This document shows, one piece after another, positions 11,104-22,621 of a DNA stretch of 64,000 nt. The notes beneath the pieces were generated by a model. The model was not told the DNA's origin. It searched no databases and saw only the letters and a program-made list of their open reading frames with translations. This DNA comes from JANSXG01 sp024743075. GTDB taxonomy: Bacteria; Planctomycetota; Phycisphaerae; Phycisphaerales; UBA1924. The stretch spans positions 372,001 through 436,000 of the forward strand of contig CP159477.1 in the NCBI GenBank assembly GCA_042140185.1, in the 5' to 3' direction. The position numbers were made by a program, and so were the translations under genes. Each line of letters starts with the position of its first letter. Position 1 is the first letter of the stretch.

Positions 11104-11811
11104 CTAGAAGATGTCCGTCGGTCGCGGGAGAAGCGGATCTCGGGGCTCACCGTCCCACGGTGGGAGGTCCTCGCCGCCGAGTTCTGCTCGCAGGCTCATT
11201 TCCTGCTCGACCATGACGCGATCGGCGTAGGCCCAGTATGGGCCCATGTGGAAGCGAACGCGTCCGGGGTCGGCGGGGTCCGGGCTGATATCCTCGATGC
11301 CGACCCACGGGATGCTGATCCACGGGTACTTCGCGAGGACGTCCGAATCCTTACGGAAGTGCAGGTGGTCCGCGTCGGCGTGGAACTGGACGATCTGCGG
11401 GAAAGCCTTGGTCTTCAGGAATCGCAGGCCCCAGTAGCAGATGCCGAAGAAGAACAGCGCGAACACGGCCGTGGCGATCCAGCGGAGGTAGGTCGGCGAC
11501 CGGATCCAGCCAGCGAGCATTCCGACAAGGACCACGATCACGCCGATCGCGAGCACGCCTGCGATGGCGAAGACGCAGCCGAAGCGGCCTCGCCGGGCCT
11601 CCGAGACGATCGTGAATGGTTCGCTGGTAACCGCGAAGGTGGCGGTCTGCGGCTTGCGATCGTTGGGGACCTCGGTCGCGGGCCACTGCTGGGCGAGTTT
11701 AGACCACGGGCCGAAGACCGCGCCGGCCGCGTTCATGATGAACGAGAGCGCGAGGATGCCGCCGACGATGACTCCGAAGATGATGAAGATGACCGGGTTG
11801 ATCGCGGGCAC
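11104..11811 (-). CDS. Hypothetical membrane protein with three predicted transmembrane segments
   Basis: 235 residues from the GTG at 11811, chosen because AAGGGAG precedes it by seven bases; the frame remains open upstream but there it runs through a terminator hairpin. Hydrophobic segments lie at about residues 4-25, 70-95 and 102-125, followed by a soluble domain with HADADHLHFR and SIPWVGIEDI that is shared with the 10646 gene. The C-terminus is acidic and proline-rich. It is the first gene of a two-gene unit. No catalytic motif was recognised. Confidence 0.68.
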   Translation of the reverse strand: MPAINPVIFIIFGVIVGGILALSFIMNAAGAVFGPWSKLAQQWPATEVPNDRKPQTATFAVTSEPFTIVSEARRGRFGCVFAIAGVLAIGVIVVLVGMLAGWIRSPTYLRWIATAVFALFFFGICYWGLRFLKTKAFPQIVQFHADADHLHFRKDSDVLAKYPWISIPWVGIEDISPDPADPGRVRFHMGPYWAYADRVMVEQEMSLRAELGGEDLPPWDGEPRDPLLPRPTDIF

Positions 11812-11860
11812 GGGCGGCTCCCTTGGCTGGCGGTTGGGCAAAGGGTAGCGGGCCGAAAGA

Positions 11861-11892
11861 AAAAACGCGGCCCCCTGTGCTGGGCCGCGTTT
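11861..11892 (-). terminator. Rho-independent terminator, minus strand
   Basis: On the minus strand an 11-bp stem (11882-11892 with 11863-11873, eight-base loop) runs into a run of T (complement of the A run ending at 11865). It lies about 250 bases after the uvrA stop and just before the ribosome site of the 11811 gene, so it ends uvrA transcripts or a short RNA encoded between them. Confidence 0.75.
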
Positions 11893-12143
11893 CTGCCGCG
11901 TACGGAGAGAACTCGGGAGCACTCGCCGACGCGGAATGCCCTCCTGTGAAGGGCAGAGAGAGCAGATTGTGCAAGCAGAACACGCGGGCGGCGTCTGCTA
12001 TTGCATGGATCGGCTAAGACCCATGGTTTCCTGTAGGAAGCGTATCCGGAAGATCCGGTGCTCCGGATGCAAGTTTCCGGGATTTCGCGAGCTACATCCG
12101 AAACGGGGGGGATCGAGACGCGCAAAAGCTACGCCTCGGCGCT
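11893..12143. other. Gene-free region downstream of uvrA with several short inverted repeats
   Basis: No convincing protein gene on either strand. It holds a 6-bp hairpin (TGCCCT 11937-11942 with AGGGCA 11950-11955), a 6-bp hairpin made from ATCCGG/CCGGAT near 12049-12069, and complementarity between 11895-11901 and 11982-11989. With the terminator at 11861-11892 this could be the body of a small minus-strand RNA or a long uvrA 3' UTR. No known RNA family was recognised. Confidence 0.35.
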
Positions 12144-15100
12144 TCAGAACAGCAGCGGGCGGAGGTATTCGCCGGTGTGACTGCCTTTGGTTTCGGCCAC
12201 CTCTTCGGGGGTCCCGGCGGCGATGATCTGGCCGCCGCCGTCGCCGCCTTCGGGGCCGAGGTCGATGATCCAGTCGGCGCATTTGATGACATCGAGGTTG
12301 TGCTCGATGACGACGAGGGTGTTGTCCTGGTCGGCGAGGCGGTTGAGGACCTCGATGAGTTTGCGGACATCCTCGAAGTGCAGGCCAGTGGTGGGCTCGT
12401 CGAGCACATAGAGCGTGTGCTCGCTGGTGGGCAGGCCGTGGTGGGTGGTGCCCTTGCCGAGTTCGGTGGCGAGTTTCACGCGCTGGGCCTCGCCACCGGA
12501 GAGGGTGGTGGAGGGCTGCCCGAGCTTGATGTAGCCGAGGCCGACATCGAGCAGGCACTGGCTGAAGCGCAGGATCTTGGGGTGGTTCTCGAAGAACGAG
12601 CAGGCCTCCTCGATGGTGAGGTCCAGGACATCGGCGATGTTCTTGCCGCGATAAGTCACATCGAGGGTTTCGCGGTTGTAGCGCGAGCCCTTGCAGACCT
12701 CGCACTCGACGAAGATGTCGGGGAGGAAGTGCATCTCGATCTTCTTCACCCCCTGGCCCTGGCAGGCCTCGCAGCGTCCGCCCTTCACGTTGAAGCTGAA
12801 GCGTCCGACCTTGTAGCCGCGGATCTTGGCTTCGCGGGTCTGGGCGAAGGTCTTGCGGATCTCGTCGAACATGCCGGTGTAGGTGGCGGGGTTGGAGCGG
12901 GGGGTGCGCCCGATGGGGGACTGGTCGACCTCGATGATGCGGTCGATGCGGTGCAGGCCGTTGATGCGGGTGTGCTGTCCGGGCTTGTCGCGGGAAGAGG
13001 TCAGGTGCTTGCGGGCGGCCTTGAGGAGGATGTCGTTGACGAGGGTAGATTTACCCGAGCCGGAAACGCCGGTGACGCAGACCATGCCGCCGAGGGGGAA
13101 GGCTGCGTCGACGTTTTTGAGGTTGTTCTCCTTCGCGCCCTTGATGGTGACGGCGTCCTTGGTACTGAGTACGCGGCGCTCATCGGGTACGGCGACTTCC
13201 ATGCGTCCGGACAGATACTTGCCGGTGAGTGATTCCTCTGAGGCCTCGATCTCTTCGACGGAACCCTGCGCGATGACGCGCCCGCCGTGGACGCCGGGGC
13301 CGGGGCCGATGTCGAGGACGTGGTCGGCGCAGCGGATCATCTCCTCATCGTGCTCGACGACGAGCACCGTGTTGCCGATGTCGGCGAGATGCCGGAGGGT
13401 ACGAATGAGCCGGGTGTTGTCGCGCGCGTGGAGGCCGATGGTGGGCTCGTCGAGGACATAGGCGGCGCCGACGAGGCCGGAGCCGACCTGCGTAGCGAGG
13501 CGGATGCGCTGGGCCTCGCCGCCGGAGAGCGTGGCGGTTTTGCGATCGAGCGAGAGGTACTCGAGACCGACGGAGGCGAGGAAGCCGAGCCGGGCTTTGA
13601 CCTCGCGCACGATCGGGTCGGCGATCTGCGACTGTTCGGCGGTGAGTTCGAGCGCATCGGTGATGCGCAGGGCGGTTGCGATGTTGAGTTTGGTGAAGTC
13701 GGCGAGGTTGAGGCGTTTGGGGTCGGTATTGAGGCCGCGGGTTTCGCGGTGGTCGAGGACTTCTTTGGGGAGAGACTCGGTCGCGTTGATGAAGACCGAC
13801 AGCGATTCGATGCGCAGGCGGTCGCCGAGGCAGTTCGGGCAGGTGCGCTCGGTCATGAACTGGTGGAGGAAGTCCTTGGCCCACTGGCTCTCGGTGCGTT
13901 CGAACCAGCCGTGGAGCATGGGGACGACCCCGTCCCACTCGGCACCAAACTTCTTCGAGTCGGCCTCGGTGGTGCCGTAGAGGAGGATCTGGCGGAGTTC
14001 GTCGCCGAGGTCGGCGATGCGTGTGGAGGGTGAGACGTCGAACCAGCGGCAGAAGCGCCGGATGTAGCGCCCGGAAAACATGCCGCCGGGGCCGGTCTTC
14101 TTCCACGGGGCGATGCCGCCTCGCAGGATGGTTTTATCTTCGTCGGGGAGAACGAGTTCCTCGTCGAATTCGAGGATGGCGCCGAGGCCGTGGCAGTCGG
14201 GGCAGGCGCCGTGGGGGCTGTTGAAGGAGAACAGGCGGGGTTCGAGTTCGGTGAGGGAGCACTCTGGGTGGTCGGCGCAGGCGTACTTTTCGGAGTAGAC
14301 GGTGTCTGACCATGTGCCGTCGCCCTGATCGACGGTGACGACGACCACACCCTCGCCGACACGCAGGGCCGTCTCGACGGACTCGCTGAGGCGCTGGCGG
14401 GCTTCGGGTTTGACGACGACGCGGTCGATGACCGCTTCGATGGTGTGCTTCTCGTAGCGCCCGAGGTTGAGGGGGTTCTCGGATTCGTCCTTGAGGGCTT
14501 CGCGCAGGTCGACGATCTGGCCGTTGACGCGGGCGCGGATGAAGCCGTTGGCGACGAGGCCGTCGGCGACTTCCTTGTGAAAGCCCTTTTGGAGCGGACG
14601 ACCGGGGCGAGCACCATGAGGCGGGTGCCCTCGGCGAGGGCCTGCACGGCGTCGGTGATCTGGGAGGGGTTGGAGGAGGAGATCGGTTTTCCGCAGCGCT
14701 CGACGACGGTGCCGTCCTTCTTCGTCTTCGTCGGGTGCCAGCAGGTGGGCGAGCCGACGCGGGCGAAGAGCAGGCGGAGGTAGTCGTAAATCTCGGTGGA
14801 CGTGGCGACGGTCGAGCGCGGGTTGCTGGAGGCTGAGCGCTGCTCGATCGCGATCGTCGGCGGGAGGCCTTCGATGTCGTCGACATCTGGCTTCTTGAGC
14901 TGGTCGAGGAACTGGCGGGCGTAGGCCGACAGCGACTCCATGTACTTGCGCTGGCCTTCGGCGAAGATGGTGTCGAAGGCGAGCGAGGACTTGCCCGAGC
15001 CGGAGAGCCCGGTGATGACGACCAGCCGGTCGCGCGGGATGTCGATGTCGATGTTCTTGAGATTGTGCTCGCGGGCGCCGCGCACGCGGATCGCCCGGAT

Positions 15101-15286
15101 GGGATCGAAGCGGTCGTCGCCCTGCTTGCGGGCAGCGGGCGCGATGTTGTTGTCAGGTCGCGCGGCGTCGAGCGCGCCGTCGACCTCGCCGGCGGAGAGC
15201 GTCGGGTCGGGCGCCTTGCGGCGGGGGGACTTCTTGCGGGTGGTCTTTCGACCCGGCGATTTCTTCGATTTCGCGGCTGAGGGCAC
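12144..15286 (-). CDS. uvrA: Excinuclease ABC subunit A (frameshifted)
   Basis: DNA damage sensor of nucleotide excision repair; a dimeric ABC ATPase that loads UvrB. The GTG at 15286 has AAGGA upstream. The first half has Walker A GLSGSGKSS (residues 93-101), AYARQFLDQL and CWHP; the second has the zinc motifs CPDCHG, CPNCLG and CEACQG...CEVCKG, two LSGGEAQR signatures, and a second Walker A GVSGSGKST. Near 14587-14590 (TTTT on plus) the frame shifts: VVRSKRAF should read VVRSKKGFHKEVADGL. One more A in this run restores about 1047 residues. An N-terminal tail of about 60 Lys/Arg-rich residues is unusual. With uvrB 1.8 kb away, two excision repair genes are near but not in one operon. Divergent from the corA-like gene. 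Confidence 0.93.
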
Positions 15287-15355
15287 GGCGGTCCTTGTTC
15301 TGGAGGTGGTCGGTGATCATAGGACGCACGGGGCTCGGTCTGGGGGCTCAGCGTG

Positions 15356-15361
15356 TACGAT
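15356..15361 (+). promoter_or_regulatory. -10 box TACGAT, leaderless start of corA-like gene
   Basis: TACGAT ends eight bases before the ATG at 15370 and there is no Shine-Dalgarno sequence, so the transcript should begin at or next to the start codon. Confidence 0.5.
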
Positions 15362-15369
15362 CTGAACCC

Positions 15370-16362
15370 ATGACCGACGAATTCCCCACGCTCCCCAACG
15401 GTTTGATCTACGCCTGGCGCCTCGACGGGAAGGGCGGAGCCAAGCAACTCGATTGGGACGAGGTGAAGGTCTCCGAAGGCCGCCCCGATGCGCCGATCTG
15501 GGTCCACCTCGACCTGAACATCGAGGGTGCGATCGACTGGATCCGCGAGGATGCTGGCTTCGACGGCTGGATCGCGGATGCGCTGGTCCGGCCGGGAACG
15601 CGTCCACGCGTGGTGCCGTACGCCGGGGGCGTGCTGGTGATCGTCCGGGGTGTGAACCTGAACGAGGGCGCGGAGCCGGAGGACATGATCTCCCTCCGGA
15701 TGTGGGCGGAGGGGGGATGGTTGATTACGCTGCGATCGCGCAAACTGCGGGCGGTCGTGGCGATGCGCGAGGCGCTGCAGCGAGGCGACGGTCCGACGGG
15801 GACCGCGTCGATGCTCAGTTTCCTGCTGCACGACCTCGCGACGCGCGCAGGCGATGTGATCGACGATCTGGAAGAGCAGTCCGAGCGGATCGAGACCGAG
15901 ATCGACGAGAACGGGCGCGGGCGAGAGATCGCCGACCGGCTGGCGGATCTTCGACGCCGAATGATGGGGCTGAAGCGCTACCTGCGTCCGCAGCGCGACG
16001 CGGTCGTTCTGCTTGCGTCGGAGAAGCTGGACTGGATGCCCGACGATGAACGCGTGCGAATCCGGGAGGCCGGAGATCGGTTCACCCGCCGGGTCGAAGA
16101 TCTGGAGACGCTGCGCGAGGAGATGCAGGTGAGCCAGGACGAGTTGACCGCGGGGTTCAACGAGCGACTGAACCAGCGGATGTACGTTCTGGCGATCGTC
16201 TCGGCGGTGTTCATGCCGCTGGGCTTCGTGGCTGGTGTGTTCGGCATGAATGTCGCGGTTCCGTTTCAGGAAAACGCGGCGGGTTTCCTGTTCGTCAGCG
16301 CGATGATGCTGCTGCTGGCGATCGGGGTCCTTTTCTGGATGAAGCGCCGCGGGTGGTTTTGA
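15370..16362 (+). CDS. CorA/ZntB-like divalent cation transporter
   Basis: 330 residues. Plan of the CorA superfamily: a large N-terminal cytoplasmic alpha/beta domain, a long charged helix region (about residues 155-265), and two C-terminal transmembrane helices. The first ends in the pore signature GMN (VFGMNVAVPF), and the protein closes with a basic tail WMKRRGWF. The N-terminal WVHLDLN block and the loop after GMN are closer to ZntB (zinc, proton-linked) than to classical CorA, which has YGMNF and MPE, so zinc transport is plausible but not shown. The ATG at 15370 sits eight bases after a -10 box; upstream in-frame codons cross the divergent promoter. The methyltransferase gene follows after 32 bases. 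Confidence 0.85.
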   Translation: MTDEFPTLPNGLIYAWRLDGKGGAKQLDWDEVKVSEGRPDAPIWVHLDLNIEGAIDWIREDAGFDGWIADALVRPGTRPRVVPYAGGVLVIVRGVNLNEGAEPEDMISLRMWAEGGWLITLRSRKLRAVVAMREALQRGDGPTGTASMLSFLLHDLATRAGDVIDDLEEQSERIETEIDENGRGREIADRLADLRRRMMGLKRYLRPQRDAVVLLASEKLDWMPDDERVRIREAGDRFTRRVEDLETLREEMQVSQDELTAGFNERLNQRMYVLAIVSAVFMPLGFVAGVFGMNVAVPFQENAAGFLFVSAMMLLLAIGVLFWMKRRGWF

Positions 16363-16394
16363 GCGGTCGGGCCGTCTGGAGCCGATAGAAGGGC

Positions 16395-17099
16395 ATGCTT
16401 GCCGCCCGAACCGAAGCTCCGACCGATCCCATCGCCGAGGCCCGGCGCGTCGTTGAGAACTGGCGCCGTTTGCACGACGGGCATGGGTACTTTGACAACC
16501 ACGCCCGCTATCAGGACCCCCTGCATGACCTCGGCGTGGCACGCGTGAGAGACATGCTCAGGCCAACCGAGGCTGACACGGTGCTGGAAATCGGCTGCGG
16601 GTACGGGCGTCTGCTGTACCACCTGCTTCCCGAAGTCTCAGGCGTGGTCGGGATCGATCTGGCGCCGGAACCGCTCACGAAGGCCGAAGAGTTGCTGACG
16701 ACCCGCAAGCGGGACGAGCAGCGTGTCTCGCTCGTGCTGGGCGATGGGATCTCGCTTGATGCGCTGGAGGGCGGCTGCGCCTCGGCGGCGGTGGCGTTCA
16801 CGGTGTTCCAGCACATGCCGAAGGTTGCGGTGGGGAGGTACCTGGAAGACCTGCGCCGGATCCTGACGCCCGGGGGGCGGGTGTGCTTTCAGGTGGCCGA
16901 CGACGGAACGCCCGAGCATTACGGGCGTGACATCTGCGCGGACCTTCCGAAAGAGCAGGCGACTCGCTGGAGCGTGGCCGGCATCTGCGCCGTTGTGGAA
17001 GCGGCCGGCCTGACGGTGCAGCGTGTGGACCGCGAGTGCCTCGAGCACACGTACCCCGGTCGGGGCATGAGCTGGATCTGGGTGCTCGCAACCGTGTAA
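16395..17099 (+). CDS. Class I SAM-dependent methyltransferase
   Basis: 234 residues with a Rossmann SAM-binding core: motif I VLEIGCGYGRLL (residues 63-74), acidic residue in VVGIDLAPE, motif near LVLGDG, and FTVFQHMP at the post-core strand, then LRRILTPGGRVCFQV. This is the pattern of small-molecule or lipid methyltransferases (UbiE/Methyltransf_11 group). The N-terminal 45 residues (ENWRRLHDGHGYFDNH) may form a substrate lid. No substrate is indicated by the neighbours: a CorA-like gene upstream in the same direction and convergent uvrB seven bases downstream. Confidence 0.8.
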   Translation: MLAARTEAPTDPIAEARRVVENWRRLHDGHGYFDNHARYQDPLHDLGVARVRDMLRPTEADTVLEIGCGYGRLLYHLLPEVSGVVGIDLAPEPLTKAEELLTTRKRDEQRVSLVLGDGISLDALEGGCASAAVAFTVFQHMPKVAVGRYLEDLRRILTPGGRVCFQVADDGTPEHYGRDICADLPKEQATRWSVAGICAVVEAAGLTVQRVDRECLEHTYPGRGMSWIWVLATV

Positions 17100-17105
17100 G
17101 CGGAA

Positions 17106-19242
<2,137 letters not shown>

Positions 19243-19247
19243 AAGCG

Positions 19248-19253
19248 ATGGTA
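19248..19253 (-). promoter_or_regulatory. -10 box TACCAT, leaderless start of uvrB
   Basis: On the minus strand TACCAT is followed by five bases (CGCTT) and the uvrB ATG. No -35 resembling TTGACA and no Shine-Dalgarno are visible. Confidence 0.55.
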
Positions 19254-19263
19254 GGCCTTCCGG

Positions 19264-21849
19264 TCAGCCCCGCGTAGCGAAGATCAGTTGGCGGACGGAG
19301 GTTCGCGCGAGGCGCTGGGCGATCGGGAGCACCAGCGCCGTCGTCAGTCCAATCAGAACCAGCCAAGAAACCGCGATCGGGAGAATCGGCGGGCGGAACT
19401 CGGTCGTGATGCTCGCGAGCACCGTCCACATCCGCTGGCCGGCGAAGGCGCCCTGCAGGCCGAGCAGCGTGCCGAGGACTGAGCCGGTCACCGTCAGAAG
19501 CAGGACCTCGGCGATGATCAGGCGGCGCAGGAGGCCGGCCTGTCCGCCGACGGCGCGGAGCACTCCGAATTCGAAGCGTCGAGCGTCGATGCCGGCGATC
19601 ACGATGTTGCTGACGCCGAAGATGCCGATGAGCATCGAGGCGATTGCTACCGACGCCATGATGCGCATGGAGCCGCGACCGATCTCCATGATGCCGGCTT
19701 TGATCTCCTGGCCGGAGCCCACGATGATCAGCGGAAGGTCCACGGCCTCGCGGATGAGGCGGGTGGCTTCTTCGTCGGTGACCGAGCCGTCCATTTTGAT
19801 CTGGACAAACTCGATCGCGTCGGTCTCGAAGAGGCTGCGCAGGTCTTCGAGCGATCCGAACACGGAGTGGATCGAGAAGTCCTGACGCTCTTTGCCGACG
19901 TCGAAGTACTTGCTGACCAGATCGAGGCCGGGCGAGGTGACCGCGCCGACGATCTCGAACTCGTGCACGGTCTCCTGCCACTCGACCGGGAAGGAGTTGC
20001 CGATGCCGTACTCCGGGCGGTTGGTCAGGAACTCCTTGGCGACGATGACCGCGCCGCCCTCGCTCAGCCGACGGCGGGCGTACTCCGGATCGCCGGCGAC
20101 CCAGTTGAGCTTGTTGAGCTCGAAGAACTTGTCGACCTCGAACCCGATGAATGTGGTCTTCGGCTCGCGGAAACCGGAGATGCCGAAGGCGTTCGTCTCG
20201 ATTTTCTGCTCGGTGATGATGCAGGTCTCGGTCACGAACTCGAGAGACTCCAGGCGTTCGGTCACGTCCGGTGGCAGGCCGAAGCGGGAGAGCACGAAGG
20301 CCTCGGGGAACTCGATCGATCCCAGGTAGTCTCGGAGCAGAGCGTTGCCGTTGGTCCAGATGCTGACCAGCATCGCGACGCCGATCATCAGTGCGCCGGC
20401 GGTGAAGCCGTGGCGGACCGGTGTGCCCCGGACGGTGCCTTCGAGCAGGCCCTTTGGCAGGCGGAACACGGCTCGCAGCGTGGGCGTGAGCAGAAGCGAC
20501 ACCGCCAGCACCAGCGGCACGCCGAGCAGGAAGTACCCGAGGAACATCAGCGGCAGGCCGGCGTACGCATAGGAATAGAACACGAAGGTGCTGTCATCGC
20601 TGATATTGATCATCACCAGTTGGATGGCGATCAGCGCGAGGCCGATCCCGCCGCAGAGGGCGCCGACGCCCATGGAGACGGGGCGGGAGTGGGCGGCGAT
20701 GGCGGCGAGGGGACGCGCCCTGGAGGCAGAGATCGCGGGGTAAAGCGCCCCGACGACGCCCGAGGCGATCGACCCGAAAGCGGCGAAGATCAGGCCCCAC
20801 GCCGAGATGTGCAGACCGGCGGGTAATCGATCGGGGAAGATGAGCGTGAGGAAGTAAGCGAGCAGAACGCCGAAGGGGATGCCGAGCGTGGCGCCGGCTG
20901 CGCCGAGGAACGCGCCGACTCCGATCTGGGCCCCGGCGAGTTGCATCCGCTTCGCGCCGATGCAGCGCATAATCGCGAGTTCGCGTCGGCGCTCGAGAAC
21001 GCTGGTGGTCATGCCGGTGAGCACGATGAACGCCGCGGCAACGAAGGCGAGGATCGACGCGATCGAGTACGAGAGGCGGTTCGCTTTCAGGTTGCTCTCG
21101 ATGCCCGTCGTGATGAGCTCCGTCGGCTCGGCTTGCAAGCCATCGGGAAGGTTCTGCCCGATCTGATCGGCGACGTCCACCGGGTCCTGGTCGGCCGCGG
21201 CCTTCGCGAGGACCTGATGAAGTCGCGGTGTTCCGAGTCGAGCGCTGGCGAGAGTGCGCAATGTGAGCTCGGCGGTCGGCTTGTCAACGATCTGGATGGT
21301 CTGCTTGGCCTGCAGGCCGACCACACGCACGCGGACGGGATTCTGACCCGGCTTTGGGGTGATCGTGATCGTGTCGCCGATGCGGACCCCGAGTTCCTCC
21401 GCGACGCTCTCGGCTAGCACGATCTCATCGTCGGCGCGGACGACCTTGCCGCGATCGATCAGCGGGCGTCGGAGGCGGTATTCCAGCTCCGGTTCGAGGC
21501 CGGTGCCGATAGCATCCGCCGTTAACGGCTCGCCGTCGTCGCCGAGGACATCGGAGACGAGTTCGATCGGCCCACGCCCGCGTGGCACGGCGAGCGCGAT
21601 CCCGTCCACGCCCTTCACGATCGACAGCACATCCGGATCCATGAGCCGCTCGGAGATGTCGCGCACGCGGATGTCGGCCGAGCCGAGTTCGCGCTCGATC
21701 TGGAGCATGGTGCCGGCGTTGATGGAGGCCAGCGCACAGGACACCGCGGCGATCAGCGTCGTGGAGAGCGCGACCGCGGCGACCAGCAGCGCGGTACGGC
21801 TACGCCGACCGGCTAAGGCGTTGATACTCAGCCGCAATGTCGGTGGCAT
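19264..21849 (-). CDS. FtsX-like ABC transporter permease, large (LolC/MacB type)
   Basis: 861 residues with two copies of the FtsX/MacB permease plan. Transmembrane helices are near the N-terminus, a periplasmic domain follows (about 45-260), then a group of three helices including the signature LERRRELAIMRCIGAKR, two or more middle helices, a second periplasmic domain (about 530-720), and a C-terminal group with RRFEFGVLRAVGGQ. Such double-size permeases work with one LolD-type ATPase to move lipoproteins, lipids or peptides, or to pass mechanical force into the envelope. The 5' end overlaps the ATPase gene by 50 bases, which marks them as a complex. No substrate-binding protein is adjacent. 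Confidence 0.85.
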   Translation of the reverse strand: MPPTLRLSINALAGRRSRTALLVAAVALSTTLIAAVSCALASINAGTMLQIERELGSADIRVRDISERLMDPDVLSIVKGVDGIALAVPRGRGPIELVSDVLGDDGEPLTADAIGTGLEPELEYRLRRPLIDRGKVVRADDEIVLAESVAEELGVRIGDTITITPKPGQNPVRVRVVGLQAKQTIQIVDKPTAELTLRTLASARLGTPRLHQVLAKAAADQDPVDVADQIGQNLPDGLQAEPTELITTGIESNLKANRLSYSIASILAFVAAAFIVLTGMTTSVLERRRELAIMRCIGAKRMQLAGAQIGVGAFLGAAGATLGIPFGVLLAYFLTLIFPDRLPAGLHISAWGLIFAAFGSIASGVVGALYPAISASRARPLAAIAAHSRPVSMGVGALCGGIGLALIAIQLVMINISDDSTFVFYSYAYAGLPLMFLGYFLLGVPLVLAVSLLLTPTLRAVFRLPKGLLEGTVRGTPVRHGFTAGALMIGVAMLVSIWTNGNALLRDYLGSIEFPEAFVLSRFGLPPDVTERLESLEFVTETCIITEQKIETNAFGISGFREPKTTFIGFEVDKFFELNKLNWVAGDPEYARRRLSEGGAVIVAKEFLTNRPEYGIGNSFPVEWQETVHEFEIVGAVTSPGLDLVSKYFDVGKERQDFSIHSVFGSLEDLRSLFETDAIEFVQIKMDGSVTDEEATRLIREAVDLPLIIVGSGQEIKAGIMEIGRGSMRIMASVAIASMLIGIFGVSNIVIAGIDARRFEFGVLRAVGGQAGLLRRLIIAEVLLLTVTGSVLGTLLGLQGAFAGQRMWTVLASITTEFRPPILPIAVSWLVLIGLTTALVLPIAQRLARTSVRQLIFATRG

Positions 21850-22540
21850 CCATCGCTCCGGTTTCGATCGTGCCGCTGACCACGCCGTCGCGCAGCAGGT
21901 AGGTTCGTTTGCAGTGAGAGGCGGCCGACGGCTCGTGCGTCACCATGATCACGGTGATCTGCTGCTGCTCGGCGAGCGCCGCCAGCAGCGACCACAACTG
22001 CTCGGCACTGGCCGAGTCGAGGTTGCCCGTCGGCTCATCGGCGAAGATCACCGCCGGTGAGAAAAGCAGTGATCTGGCGATGGCGACGCGCTGCTGTTCG
22101 CCGCCCGACAGCGCCTCGGGCCGGTGATCGGCTCGCTCGGCGATGCCAAGCTGCTTCAGGAGCTCGCTTGAGCGGGCCTTGAGTTCGTCCGCGGGTCGAC
22201 CGGCGAGCATGCCGGGCAGTTCGATGTTCTCCCGAGCGGTCATGGTCGGGATCAGGTTGAACTGCTGGAAGACCACACCGATCTCGGTCCGCCGGAACTC
22301 GGTCAGGGCCCGGTCGTCCATCTCGTCCAGGCGTTTGCCGGCGACGGAGACGGTGCCGCCGTCGCTGTCGTCGAGGCCCGCGAGCAGGTGCAGCAGTGTG
22401 CTCTTTCCCGAGCCGGACTGGCCCATGATCGCGTAGAAGCCGGGCTCATCGATCTCCAGCGTCGCGCCGCGCAGAGCCTCGACCGATCGGGTCCCGATGC
22501 GATAGGTCTTGCGCAGGTTTTCGCACTGGATGATGGACAT
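21800..22540 (-). CDS. ABC transporter ATP-binding protein, LolD/MacB family
   Basis: 246 residues. Walker A is GQSGSGKST (40-48), the Q-loop lies in VVFQQFNLIP, the signature is LSGGEQQR, Walker B is AVIFADEPTGNLD and the switch is VTHEP. The NLDS after Walker B and the LIPTMTARENIELP block place it in the LolD/FtsE/MacB group, which pairs with FtsX-like permeases; that permease is the overlapping downstream gene. Its likely role is energising export or release at the cytoplasmic membrane. No clear Shine-Dalgarno precedes the ATG. Confidence 0.9.
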   Translation of the reverse strand: MSIIQCENLRKTYRIGTRSVEALRGATLEIDEPGFYAIMGQSGSGKSTLLHLLAGLDDSDGGTVSVAGKRLDEMDDRALTEFRRTEIGVVFQQFNLIPTMTARENIELPGMLAGRPADELKARSSELLKQLGIAERADHRPEALSGGEQQRVAIARSLLFSPAVIFADEPTGNLDSASAEQLWSLLAALAEQQQITVIMVTHEPSAASHCKRTYLLRDGVVSGTIETGAMDATDIAAEYQRLSRSA

Positions 22541-22621
22541 GGGAAGCGGCGGGCTCGCAGAGCGTGATTGGGACTCAGTCCGGATCCTTTTCGCTCGCGG
22601 TGGACCCGACGATTCGCGTGG

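Noticed and set aside
12000..12080. Possible SRP RNA, tmRNA or tRNA in the gap after uvrA
   Set aside because: No GGAAGGAAGC-type SRP loop, no tRNA-like T-loop or CCA end, and no cloverleaf could be drawn.
14134..16542. An 802-codon minus-strand open frame across uvrA and the corA-like gene
   Set aside because: It is a high-GC shadow frame: Arg/Pro/Ser-rich, without conserved blocks, opposite real genes.
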